This document shows positions 42,832 to 51,363 of a DNA stretch of 64,000 bases, in pieces (positions within the stretch are counted from its first letter, which is position 1; every line of letters starts with the position of its first letter). A program made the position numbers and the translations under genes. Below the pieces are notes generated by a model. The model was not told the DNA's origin and did no database searches. It saw only the letters and a list, made by a program, of their open reading frames with translations. Origin of the DNA: Vibrio astriarenae (lineage in GTDB: Bacteria; Pseudomonadota; Gammaproteobacteria; Enterobacterales; Vibrionaceae); the NCBI RefSeq assembly GCF_010587385.1, contig NZ_CP047475.1:620001-684000 (forward strand). The letters run 5' to 3'.

Positions 42832-43809
42832 ATGAAAAAATCAACGATTATGATCGGCGCGGTTGCTGCTGCAGTGGCAGTGGGTTACCCAGCTTATAAA
42901 AGTTTTTTTGGTGCTACAGCGGTAGAGGTCAGCGAAAAGGCATTGAACACCAAGTTCTCTGAATATCGCAACAGTGAAAGCTTTATTTCTGCACAGGAGC
43001 TCAACGCTTTGATGAGCTCTGATCAAGATGTTGTCGTGATCGGTGCTTTGAACCCGATGCGTCCAAATCAACCAATTTCGGGCTCATTTACACTGTGGCG
43101 CAACGACTATTCTGCGTCATCTGACGCGTACCCATTCGGTGGAATGCAAAACACTCAAGAAGAGATGGAAGCACTGCTTAGTCAGTTTGGTGCAACACCA
43201 GAGTCGACGATTGTTGTCTATGCCGCTGACTCTCATCATGACGCTGCTCGTCTATTCTGGCAGGTAACTGCACTAGGTCACAACGATGTGCGTTATCTAG
43301 ATGGTGGTTTGAATGCTTGGATGGGAGCCGATTTCGCTACAGGTAATGCCAACCCTAGTGTTGAGGCGACTGAATACGCTGCGCCAAGCTACTCTGATAT
43401 CGAGTTAGCAACACTTGATATGGTGATTGATGCGCAAACAAATGATGATTGGGTCATCATCGATACTCGAAGCCTAGCGGAGTTTGATGGTTCTACGACA
43501 GTGAGTGGTGCAGCTGGACCAGGTGCTATTCCTGGCAGTGTTCATATTGAATGGACAGAGACCGTTGAAGCCGACAGCACGTTGCGAGAGAAGCAAGAGC
43601 TTGCAGCGCTATACGCTGATGTGATTGAAGGTAAGAAAGTGATTACTTACTGCCAATCTGGCGTGCGTTCCGCCCACTCTCTACTGGTGCTTAAAGAAAT
43701 TCTCGGTGCTCAAGAGGTCTATAACTATGACGGCTCTTGGATTGAGTACAGCCATGAGCACTATGTAGAGAAGAACCCTTCTGTCAATGTGATGAACGGT
43801 AATAGCTAG
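42832..43809 (+). CDS. Membrane-anchored tandem rhodanese (sulfurtransferase)
   Basis: 325 residues. N-terminal hydrophobic signal/anchor (MKKSTIMIGAVAAAVAVGYPAY) directs it to the periplasmic side. Two rhodanese domains follow: the first lacks the catalytic Cys (VVYAADSHHDAARLFW); the second has Cys274 in YCQSGVRS, a six-residue sulfurtransferase loop. Comparable in setting to E. coli YnjE. Expected to carry sulfane sulfur as a persulfide. Start: ATG 42832 puts the anchor at the N-terminus; a TTG at 42769 with better Shine-Dalgarno (AGAGG) would add 21 residues and is a real alternative. First gene of a four-gene unit. Confidence 0.85.
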   Translation: MKKSTIMIGAVAAAVAVGYPAYKSFFGATAVEVSEKALNTKFSEYRNSESFISAQELNALMSSDQDVVVIGALNPMRPNQPISGSFTLWRNDYSASSDAYPFGGMQNTQEEMEALLSQFGATPESTIVVYAADSHHDAARLFWQVTALGHNDVRYLDGGLNAWMGADFATGNANPSVEATEYAAPSYSDIELATLDMVIDAQTNDDWVIIDTRSLAEFDGSTTVSGAAGPGAIPGSVHIEWTETVEADSTLREKQELAALYADVIEGKKVITYCQSGVRSAHSLLVLKEILGAQEVYNYDGSWIEYSHEHYVEKNPSVNVMNGNS

Positions 43810-43823
43810 GGCGGTACTGATTA

Positions 43824-45614
43824 ATGAGTAATGTAATTTTCAGTCAGAAGCTCTACGACACAGCACAAGTGATTGTTGATGGTTGTATGGGTGACGCTGA
43901 TCCTGCCTGTCAAACTGCTTGTCCAATGCACACTGACGTTAAGCAATATGTAAGGTTGGCGGGTGAGGGCAAATACCAAGAAGCTCTGGATGTGGTGCGT
44001 AATCGCCTGTTTTTACCTCAGACTTTAGGTCGCATTTGTGCTCATCCGTGCGAGGCAGCATGTCGCCGTAACACTGAGTTTGGACAGCCGATCAGCGTTG
44101 CGGGAATTAAGCGCTTTGTTGCTGAACAAAAAGATAAATCAGAGAACTGGAACACAGCAGTAGCTCCAGATACAGGCAAAAAAGTGGCCATTATCGGTGC
44201 AGGTCCTGCAGGGGCGCAAGCCGCGATTGAACTTCGCCGTAATGGTCATGCGATCACCCTGTTTGAAAAACTGGATGTGTATGGTGGCATGATGCGAGTG
44301 GGTATCCCAGAGTATCGCCTACCTCGTGATGTTATTGATTTTGAATACAGCTACTTAGACATGCTAGGTATTGAAACACGTTTCGGCGTAGAAGTTGGCA
44401 AAGACATTATGTTTGCTGACCTTCGTGAGCAATATGACGCCGTGATTTTGGCTCATGGTGCTCATGTCGGTTCTATTATCCCACTCCCTGGACATAAATC
44501 TAACGGCGTATTCTCTGCTGTAGAGTACTTAAAAGAGATCTCAGAAACACACGCATTTCCAAGAGCAGGCAAGCGAGTCATGGTGATTGGTGGTGGCGAT
44601 GTTGCGATGGATTGTGCTCGCTCCTCATGGCGTATTGGCGCAGATGAAGTTCATCAGTGTTCGCTAGAGGCGCTAGAAAACCTGCCAGCGAGCCAGATTG
44701 AAATTGACGAATCTTTAGAGGAAGGTGTGAATTTCAACGCTGGTTGGGGGCCTGTCTCTATTGAGTCGCAAGAGGGTAAAGTGACGGCGATTACTATGAA
44801 GAAAGTCGCTTCAATCTTTGACTCAGAAGGCAATTTTGCACCGCAATACACAGAAGAGACGCGTACCATCGAAGTTGACACTGTTGTTTTCGCGACAGGC
44901 CAAGTAGTTGCCGATATTACGGGTGGCGCCCTAGAGCAAACCCGCGGTGGTCGTTACGTTGTTGACAAAGATACGTTAGCGACCTCAATCGAAGGGGTAT
45001 ACGTTGCCGGTGACGCATGCGGCGGCAACATTGTTGTTGAGGCTATGGCACTGGGCTGCAAGGCTGCACTCAGTGTTGAGCGCCAGTTTGCTGGACGCGA
45101 GTTAACTGACGGTCGTGATTTTGAGCAAGAGTATAGCTACGCATCTCGACTCGATATTCCGTTACCAAAGCGTACTCAGGATACGCCACGTTTGCACGGT
45201 ATGTTGCGTGATGCTGAAGAGCGTAAGCGTGATTTCAACCAAGTAGATTTTGGTTTCACCGAGGAAGATATCAAAACAGAAACCGATCGCTGTCTTCAGT
45301 GTACATGTAAGCTTTGTATGAGCGAATGTGTGATGATGAATGATTTTGGTGACTGTCCAAAGACGCTTTTCAAAGACTTTATCGATAACAAAGATATGGA
45401 CCCATTGCTGGCATACTCATGTAATGCTTGCGACCAGTGTACGATCGTGTGTCCTAAGGACTACCCGATGAAAGACATATTTATGGGTTCACGTGCGGAT
45501 TTTGTTAAGGCGAATGATGGTAATTCTCCGATGCCTGGACATAAAGCGATCAATATGCACCAAAAACTCGGTTTCTCTAAGTTCTTCACTATGGCTAAGC
45601 GCGGAGCAAAATAA
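43824..45614 (+). CDS. GltD/DsrL-like FAD oxidoreductase with C-terminal Fe-S clusters
   Basis: 596 residues. An N-terminal Fe-S region as in glutamate synthase beta and dihydropyrimidine dehydrogenase (DPACQTACPMH, ICAHPCEAACRR) precedes an FAD site GAGPAGAQAAIEL (near 125) and an NAD(P) site GGGDVAMDCA (near 257). A C-terminal ferredoxin-like region has CLQCTCKLCMSEC (from Cys490) and CNACDQCTIVCP (from Cys533). This domain order recalls DsrL and NfnB-type proteins that move electrons between NAD(P)H and Fe-S partners. Its stop overlaps the start of the HdrB-like gene, so the two probably form a complex. Confidence 0.85.
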   Translation: MSNVIFSQKLYDTAQVIVDGCMGDADPACQTACPMHTDVKQYVRLAGEGKYQEALDVVRNRLFLPQTLGRICAHPCEAACRRNTEFGQPISVAGIKRFVAEQKDKSENWNTAVAPDTGKKVAIIGAGPAGAQAAIELRRNGHAITLFEKLDVYGGMMRVGIPEYRLPRDVIDFEYSYLDMLGIETRFGVEVGKDIMFADLREQYDAVILAHGAHVGSIIPLPGHKSNGVFSAVEYLKEISETHAFPRAGKRVMVIGGGDVAMDCARSSWRIGADEVHQCSLEALENLPASQIEIDESLEEGVNFNAGWGPVSIESQEGKVTAITMKKVASIFDSEGNFAPQYTEETRTIEVDTVVFATGQVVADITGGALEQTRGGRYVVDKDTLATSIEGVYVAGDACGGNIVVEAMALGCKAALSVERQFAGRELTDGRDFEQEYSYASRLDIPLPKRTQDTPRLHGMLRDAEERKRDFNQVDFGFTEEDIKTETDRCLQCTCKLCMSECVMMNDFGDCPKTLFKDFIDNKDMDPLLAYSCNACDQCTIVCPKDYPMKDIFMGSRADFVKANDGNSPMPGHKAINMHQKLGFSKFFTMAKRGAK

Positions 45615-46384
45615 TGAGCAATAAAATATTTATGCCTGGCTGTAGCTTGCCATCATACTCTCCTGAGGGTGTTGCAGCTATCGCCAATTACTTAAAAGAC
45701 GTTTTCCCAGAGATGGGTGCTGTGCAAAAGTGTTGCGGTAAACCAACAGCTGCTCTAGGGCAAACAGAACAGTTTAAAGAACGCTTTGGTATGCTGCAGT
45801 CTGACTTTAACAAAGTCGATGCACAAGAAGTGATCGTCGCTTGTCAAAGCTGTTTTGGCATGATTAAAAAATTCTCAGATGGACAGGTACCCGTCTCTTT
45901 GTGGACGTTGTTACCTAAGATTGGTTTGCCAAAAGAGTTAGTAGGCAAAGCGAAACACAGTGATGTGGTCTTTACCATCCATGACTCTTGTTCAACTCGT
46001 CATGAGCGAGAGTTACAAGAGGGTATTCGTTGGATCATGAATGAACTGGGTTACAAGACAGTTGAGCCAGAGCATACCAAGGAAAACACGCGTTGTTGTG
46101 GCTTTGGTGGCATGGTGGTTCCTGCGAACCCAGACGTCGCTAACCGAGTCATTAAGCGTCGAGTAGATGAGTTCGAAACAGACCATGTTGTGGTTTATTG
46201 TGCCGCATGTCGTGCCTCAATGATGGGGGTCGATACCGCCTCCTGGCATATCTTGGATCTGATGTTCGGTCCTGTTGTAATGAAAGATACACCACCGCCA
46301 GCAAACGTACTAGCAAGCCCAGTGAAGTCTTGGTTCAACCGCTACAAATCCAAAGCGGGCCTCATTAAGTGCATGGCAGTGTAA
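45614..46384 (+). CDS. HdrB-like CCG-domain Fe-S protein
   Basis: 256 residues with two cysteine-rich CCG domains: MPGCS ... KCCGK ... CQSC and DSCS ... RCCGFGG ... CAAC. In heterodisulfide reductase HdrB and in GlpC/DsrK-like proteins these bind unusual [4Fe-4S] clusters that reduce disulfides or pass electrons. Starts within the stop of the upstream flavoprotein (ATAATGA), implying coupled translation and 1:1 stoichiometry. Cytoplasmic: no signal or membrane segment. Confidence 0.85.
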   Translation: MSNKIFMPGCSLPSYSPEGVAAIANYLKDVFPEMGAVQKCCGKPTAALGQTEQFKERFGMLQSDFNKVDAQEVIVACQSCFGMIKKFSDGQVPVSLWTLLPKIGLPKELVGKAKHSDVVFTIHDSCSTRHERELQEGIRWIMNELGYKTVEPEHTKENTRCCGFGGMVVPANPDVANRVIKRRVDEFETDHVVVYCAACRASMMGVDTASWHILDLMFGPVVMKDTPPPANVLASPVKSWFNRYKSKAGLIKCMAV

Positions 46385-46395
46385 GGTAGAAGAAA

Positions 46396-47073
46396 ATGAA
46401 AATTGTAAAAATACTCTTAGCCGTATTGGCTATCGCAGCCGTTATCTTTGGTGCTAAGCAAACAGGTCTACTTGAAATCATTACTGATATTCGTAGTCTT
46501 CAGGAGTGGATTGCAGGCTTTGGTATCTGGGGATATCTAGTGTTTGTTGCCGCGTTTGTCTTTGCTTGTGTGTTTATGTTGCCAGGCAGTGCGTTTACCA
46601 TTGTCGCAGGTATTGTTTTTGGTCCAGTAAAAGGTGCGCTACTCGCTCTATTCTCGGCTACTCTTGGGGCGACGGTCGCTTTCCTTTGTGCTCGTTTTAT
46701 CTTCCGAGATCTGATTCTTAAAAAGTTTGGCGACAACCCAATTTTTAAGAAGATTGACGACGGTGTCGCACAGAATGGTTCGAGCTTTTTGATCTTGACG
46801 CGCCTGGTTCCTGTGTTCCCATTTAGTCTACAAAACTATGCTTATGGTATTACTGGTCTCAAGCTGGGAACTTATGTTCTTGTCTCCTTGGTCACTATGG
46901 CTCCGGGTGCCTTCATTTTTGCTTACATGGCGGGTGATATTGCGACCAATGGAGTGTCAGCAATGTTGCTAGTGAAGTTTGCTGGTGCAGGTCTGGTGTT
47001 GTTTGGCATGTCGCTGATTCCAAAATATATTGCCAAGAAAAAAGGCATTAATATGGAAGAATTGGCGAAGTAG
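46396..47073 (+). CDS. TVP38/TMEM64 (DedA-like) membrane protein
   Basis: 225 residues with about five to six membrane segments and the family hallmark (LPGSAFTIVAGIVFGPVKGALLALFSATLGATVAFLCARF; FLILTRLVPVFPFSLQNYAYG). Relatives YdjX and YdjZ lie next to the ynj genes in E. coli. Function of the family is unsettled (lipid scrambling or transport has been proposed). Eleven bases after the HdrB-like gene; last gene of the unit. Confidence 0.88.
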   Translation: MKIVKILLAVLAIAAVIFGAKQTGLLEIITDIRSLQEWIAGFGIWGYLVFVAAFVFACVFMLPGSAFTIVAGIVFGPVKGALLALFSATLGATVAFLCARFIFRDLILKKFGDNPIFKKIDDGVAQNGSSFLILTRLVPVFPFSLQNYAYGITGLKLGTYVLVSLVTMAPGAFIFAYMAGDIATNGVSAMLLVKFAGAGLVLFGMSLIPKYIAKKKGINMEELAK

Positions 47074-47136
47074 TCCGGTCCAGTATGTCGCAAATTAACG
47101 TAAGTCGTTAATTGGTTGACTGACAAATTGAAGCTT

Positions 47137-47164
47137 AGGGAGAGTTTGTATACAAATTCTCCCT
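47137..47164. terminator. 28-bp near-perfect palindrome after the TVP38 gene
   Basis: AGGGAGA-G-TTTGTATACAAA-T-TCTCCCT, continuous pairing with one G·U and no real loop, followed by TCCTTGTTTC. Plausibly a terminator for the redox unit, but the absence of a loop and weak T-run leave an operator or cruciform possible. Confidence 0.5.
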
Positions 47165-47192
47165 TCCTTGTTTCATATCGTCATATAAATTT

Positions 47193-47210
47193 TGTTACAC
47201 TCGCGTAACA
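47193..47210. promoter_or_regulatory. Operator-like palindrome upstream of ynjB
   Basis: TGTTAC-ACTCGC-GTAACA: perfect 6-bp half sites on a 6-bp spacer, 45 bp before the first ynjB start candidate. Regulator unknown. Confidence 0.5.
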
Positions 47211-47254
47211 CTACTCATGATTGGTCGAGTGTAATAAAAGGGATGAACAGACTA

Positions 47255-48412
47255 ATGGACAAAAGAATGAACAGAATCTTGACACTATTCGCCAGCTTAT
47301 CTTTGTCATGGAGTGCGTTCGCCACGGATATTGATTGGCGACACGTTGAAGACAAAGCACAGGGTCAAACCGTGTACTTTCACGCCTGGGGTGGTAGCCA
47401 AGAGATCAATCGCTATATTCAGTGGGCTGGCAATGAACTTAAGAGCCGATATGGGGTTAATTTACACCATGTCAAAGTAACGGATATAGCAGAAACAACA
47501 CCGCGCCTAATTGCTGAAAAAGCCGTCGGTAAGAATAGCGATGGCAGTGTTGATCTCGTATGGATAAATGGCGAAAACTTCAAATCAATGAAGGATAACG
47601 AACTGCTCTATGGGCCATTTACTGAGTCACTGCCAAATTGGCAGTATGTCGATAAAACGCTACCAATAGACGTCGACTTTTCTGAACCAACAGAAGGCCT
47701 TGAAGCCCCTTGGGGCGTTGGGCAGTTAGTTTTTATTTACGATCAATATGAGCTTAATAATCCGCCTAAATCATTTGCTGAGTTATTGAATTACGCTAAA
47801 GCCTTTCCAAACCGTTTAAGTTATCCGAAGCCTCCCGAGTTTCATGGAACAAGTTTTCTCAAAGCACTGCTAATCGACTTATCAAATAACCATCCAGCGC
47901 TTGAGCATGAGGTAAATGCCGAGGTATTTGAGCAGGTGACTCGCCCAATGTGGCAATACCTCGATGAATTTCACTCAGTGGCGTGGCGTAGCGGACGCCA
48001 GTTTCCTGCTGGGACATCAGAGACTATTCGTCTCTTGGATGATGGTCAGCTCGATCTAGCGATAACGTTTAACCCTAATGCGGTCTATTCTGCACAGTCA
48101 TCGGGTCAGTTATCCGAAACGACTCAAGCTTATGCGTTTGAAGCGGGGGCATTATCTAACATTCATTTTTTAGCCATTCCTTGGAATGCGAAAGCAACGG
48201 AAGGGGCGTTAGTGACGATTAATTTTTTACTGAGCCCAGAAGCACAATCACGTAAAGGTGACCTTAATATTTGGGGTGACCCTTCGGTGTTGAATGTGAA
48301 GTATCTCACTGGTAGTGCTGCGAATACAAAGCACTATCAATCTATCGCAGAGCCGCATCCAAGTTGGCAATCTGCTATCGAACAGGAGTGGTTTAAGCGC
48401 TATGGGCGTTAA
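47255..48412 (+). CDS. ynjB: YnjB-like ABC importer periplasmic binding protein
   Basis: About 385 residues, exported (signal MNRILTLFASLSLSWSAFA). Family-1 solute-binding fold with HAWGGSQEINRYIQW near the N-terminus and VDLVWINGENFKSM; resembles E. coli YnjB, distantly related to thiamine and iron binding proteins. In-frame ATGs at 47243, 47255 and 47267 all precede the signal peptide; the first is adjacent to AAAGGG and the last has GGA eight bases upstream, so the start is uncertain by a few codons. Begins a second unit with ynjC, ynjD and ynjF. Confidence 0.87.
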   Translation: MDKRMNRILTLFASLSLSWSAFATDIDWRHVEDKAQGQTVYFHAWGGSQEINRYIQWAGNELKSRYGVNLHHVKVTDIAETTPRLIAEKAVGKNSDGSVDLVWINGENFKSMKDNELLYGPFTESLPNWQYVDKTLPIDVDFSEPTEGLEAPWGVGQLVFIYDQYELNNPPKSFAELLNYAKAFPNRLSYPKPPEFHGTSFLKALLIDLSNNHPALEHEVNAEVFEQVTRPMWQYLDEFHSVAWRSGRQFPAGTSETIRLLDDGQLDLAITFNPNAVYSAQSSGQLSETTQAYAFEAGALSNIHFLAIPWNAKATEGALVTINFLLSPEAQSRKGDLNIWGDPSVLNVKYLTGSAANTKHYQSIAEPHPSWQSAIEQEWFKRYGR

Positions 48413-48421
48413 CCAGTCAAG

Positions 48422-50134
48422 ATGTTAAGACTGTCGTATTTTCTAGTCGTAGCCGTGTGTATGCTGCCAACAATCCCTGGACTCCTAGGGGTTGCGGCAT
48501 CTTCTATGAGCTACATCCCACCAATTGGAATGGTTCAGCCTTCGTTAAGTGGCTTTGTTCAAGCATTCGAGTGGCAGGGCGTCTTCAAGTCAGTCGGACT
48601 TACCGTTGTTACTTCACTATTGAGCACAATATTTACTTGTATCGTGACGTATTCAATCATTCAGCGGTTTTGGGGGCAGAGAGCGTGGCAGCGAGTTGAG
48701 TGGTGCTTGTCGCCATTAATGTCGATGCCTCATGTTGCTTATGCGATTGGCTTTGCCTTTCTGTTTGCGCCAACTGGCCTGAGTGTGCGAGCCTTTTTCC
48801 AACTCTTTGGTATCGACCTTACTGGAGCTGGTGAAGATGACTTTGCAACCTTGGTTCAAGATCCTTTAGGGCTAGGTTTAACACTTATGTTGACCTTAAA
48901 GGAGGTGCCGTTTTTGCTATTGATGAGCATTCCTGTTCTTAAACAGTTGGAGATCGATAAAGCGGAGAAAGTCTGCCTATCCCTTGGCTACCAAAGGCAT
49001 GAGTTTTGGTGGAAGTGTATGTTCAGCCAGTGGTTGATTAAAATGCGTTTTCCGCTCTTGGCAGTGCTGGCCTACGGAATATCGGTTGTGGATGTCGCCC
49101 TAATTCTGGGCCCGACTAACCCGCCTACGTTCGCAGTCTTAGTTTGGCAATGGTTCAATGATCCTGATCTTACACTTCTGCCACGTGCTTCTGCTGGCGC
49201 AATGCTCCTGTTCTTGGTAGCAGGCTTTATGATCGGTGTTGTTCGTCTGATCGAGTGGTTGGTGACCAAACGCTTACGTCAGTGGCAAATCTCTGGCAGA
49301 GCTGGCTTGAAGCTTCCTGGAGCGACTTTACTTAGCATAATCATAACAATCAGCGGTTCAATGATTCCATTGATGGCGATTTGGAGTGTAGCGCAGCGTT
49401 GGCGCTTTCCTGATTTTCTGCCAAGTCGTTACAGTACAAGGTTTTGGGAATACGAGTGGTCAGGCATTATCTCTACTGTCGAACAGAGTTTGACTTTGGC
49501 TTTGATATCGGCAAGTTGTGCCTTGCTATTCGCGATTATTGCTCATGAGTATCGAGTGAAGTATCGCGGGCAAGTGCCAGGGTATCTTATTGCCGTTCCA
49601 ATGCTGATTCCGCAACTGTCGATTCTATTTGGCTTTCAGACAATTACCTTAGTGGTTGGCGGGAGTCACTACTGGCTGTGGGTTTGCTGGGCACATATGT
49701 TTTTTGCCTTCCCATTTGTCTATTTGGCGTTAGACGGTCCATGGCGCTCCTACAATCAGGGCTTTACTCGCGTCGCTCTGAGTTTAGGCAAAACACCTTT
49801 AAGCGTGTTCTTTAGTGTTAAGTTTCCTCAACTCTTTTCTGCCATCATTTTTGCCTGGGCTGTTGGGGTAAGTGTGAGCTTGGCTCAGTACCTACCAACA
49901 TTGATGTTAGGGGCTGGCCGAATCAGCACGCTCACGACTGAAGCCGTCGCTTTGTCTAGTGGCTTCGATCGACGTGTCACCGCTATTTATGCCATTTGGC
50001 AGGCCTTCTTGCCCTTACTATTCTTTATTTTCGCAATCGTGATGAGCCGAGCCTCGCGTTTGCGTCTCAAGCTTTATATTTTCAAAGGTTCAACGATTAA
50101 TGAGTCTGTGTCTAAAAAACCTCACCATCCATAA
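48422..50134 (+). CDS. ynjC: YnjC-like ABC importer permease (fused double unit)
   Basis: 570 residues, about twelve membrane segments in two halves, each with a binding-protein-dependent permease EAA-like loop (EKVCLSLGYQRHEFWWKCMFSQW near 180 and RVALSLGKTPLSVFFSVKFPQ near 455). Such fused permeases are seen in ThiP/FbpB-type importers. Its 3' end overlaps ynjD by 35 bp. Confidence 0.88.
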   Translation: MLRLSYFLVVAVCMLPTIPGLLGVAASSMSYIPPIGMVQPSLSGFVQAFEWQGVFKSVGLTVVTSLLSTIFTCIVTYSIIQRFWGQRAWQRVEWCLSPLMSMPHVAYAIGFAFLFAPTGLSVRAFFQLFGIDLTGAGEDDFATLVQDPLGLGLTLMLTLKEVPFLLLMSIPVLKQLEIDKAEKVCLSLGYQRHEFWWKCMFSQWLIKMRFPLLAVLAYGISVVDVALILGPTNPPTFAVLVWQWFNDPDLTLLPRASAGAMLLFLVAGFMIGVVRLIEWLVTKRLRQWQISGRAGLKLPGATLLSIIITISGSMIPLMAIWSVAQRWRFPDFLPSRYSTRFWEYEWSGIISTVEQSLTLALISASCALLFAIIAHEYRVKYRGQVPGYLIAVPMLIPQLSILFGFQTITLVVGGSHYWLWVCWAHMFFAFPFVYLALDGPWRSYNQGFTRVALSLGKTPLSVFFSVKFPQLFSAIIFAWAVGVSVSLAQYLPTLMLGAGRISTLTTEAVALSSGFDRRVTAIYAIWQAFLPLLFFIFAIVMSRASRLRLKLYIFKGSTINESVSKKPHHP

Positions 50135-50738
50135 AAAAGAGGGTGAGGCACTATTTACTGAACTGGGTTTAGAAGTTAAGCCAGGAGAAGTACTGTCTTT
50201 AATGGGACCTAGTGGGTGCGGAAAGTCTACGCTACTGGATGTTATTGCCGGTCACCTCTCTGATGAATTTACTTATCAAGGTCAGATCCAACTCGAAGGG
50301 CAAGAGCTGTCAAACCTCCCAGCCCATCAGCGCAATGTGGGTATTTTGTTTCAAGACGACCTGTTGTTCCCTCATTTGAATATTTGGGAAAATTTGGCGT
50401 TCGCTTTACCAAATAATGTGCAAGGCGATGCAAGAAAGCAACAAGCACTGCAAGCACTAGAGAGTATTTCATTACTTAATTTGGCCGAGTCATTCCCGGA
50501 GCAGGTGTCAGGTGGACAACGTGCTCGAATCAACCTCACTAGGATGTTACTGGCTAAACCGAGAGTGGTATTACTCGATGAGCCATTTAGCAAACTTGAT
50601 AAGACGTTAAGGGAGCAGTTTAGAGATTGGGTATTTGAACAACTGGCAAGAGAGGACATCCCAACGGTTATGGTGACCCATGACGAGCAGGATATTCCGT
50701 TAGGAAGTCGTGTATTAACCTGGCCTTGGGTGAGTTAA
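50100..50738 (+). CDS. ynjD: YnjD-like ABC importer ATPase
   Basis: 212 residues. Walker A GPSGCGKST (from about residue 36), Q-loop GILFQDDLLF, signature VSGGQRAR (about 135), Walker B VVLLDEPFSKLD and switch His in MVTHDEQD. Short for an importer ATPase, as E. coli YnjD is; it lacks the C-terminal regulatory domain. Energises YnjBC. Confidence 0.92.
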   Translation: MSLCLKNLTIHKKEGEALFTELGLEVKPGEVLSLMGPSGCGKSTLLDVIAGHLSDEFTYQGQIQLEGQELSNLPAHQRNVGILFQDDLLFPHLNIWENLAFALPNNVQGDARKQQALQALESISLLNLAESFPEQVSGGQRARINLTRMLLAKPRVVLLDEPFSKLDKTLREQFRDWVFEQLAREDIPTVMVTHDEQDIPLGSRVLTWPWVS

Positions 50739-50739
50739 C

Positions 50740-51363
50740 ATGTTGGATCGATTAAGTATTAAGGTTATTCGCTGGCCTTTATCTCAGTGCGCTAAGGTAC
50801 TGGATAAATTGGGGATCAAAGCCAACCAAGTTACATTAGTAGGTTTTGGGTTAGGCTGTATCGCTTTACCTATGTTGCTATTACAGCAATACTCCTGGGC
50901 TCTGGTATTCATCGCATTAAACCGAATATTTGATGGACTTGATGGCGCGCTCGCTCGTCGGCAAGGCATCACTGATGCGGGTGGATTTTTAGATATTGCC
51001 CTAGATTTTGTTTTCTACTCTATGGTGCCCTTTGGGTTTGTTCTTGCTAATCCTGAGGTTAACGCGATTGCTGGGGCATTTTTGATTTTCTCATTTGTCG
51101 GTACGGGTACGAGTTTCTTAGCGTTCGCAATAATGGCAGGCAAGCGAGGGATCGATAACCCCATCTATAAACAGAAGTCGTTGTATTACATGAGTGGGTT
51201 AACGGAAGGCACTGAAACCATCGCCTGTTTCGTGCTGATGTGCCTGTTTCCAGCGTATTTTGCTGTCATGGCTTTTGTCTTCGGCGCGCTGTGCTGGTTT
51301 ACTACGTTTACGCGCATTTACTCGGGTTTTCATACTCTTGTAGACAGCGATACGAAGCTGTAA
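50740..51363 (+). CDS. ynjF: YnjF-like CDP-alcohol phosphatidyltransferase
   Basis: 207 residues with the CDP-alcohol transferase motif DGxxAR-x8-G-x3-D-x3-D visible in DGALARRQGITDAGGFLDIALD, plus five to six membrane helices. One base after the ynjD stop, so co-transcribed with the importer, as in E. coli. The alcohol acceptor is unknown. Why a lipid head-group enzyme travels with an importer is unclear. Confidence 0.88.
   Translation: MLDRLSIKVIRWPLSQCAKVLDKLGIKANQVTLVGFGLGCIALPMLLLQQYSWALVFIALNRIFDGLDGALARRQGITDAGGFLDIALDFVFYSMVPFGFVLANPEVNAIAGAFLIFSFVGTGTSFLAFAIMAGKRGIDNPIYKQKSLYYMSGLTEGTETIACFVLMCLFPAYFAVMAFVFGALCWFTTFTRIYSGFHTLVDSDTKL

Noticed and set aside
43824-45614. Glutamate synthase small subunit (gltD)
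   Set aside because: No gltB beside it, and the extra C-terminal Fe-S domain plus the HdrB-like partner are not features of glutamate synthase.
47137-47210. Insertion-sequence ends or attachment sites
   Set aside because: The palindromes do not bound a coding element and no transposase or target duplication is visible.
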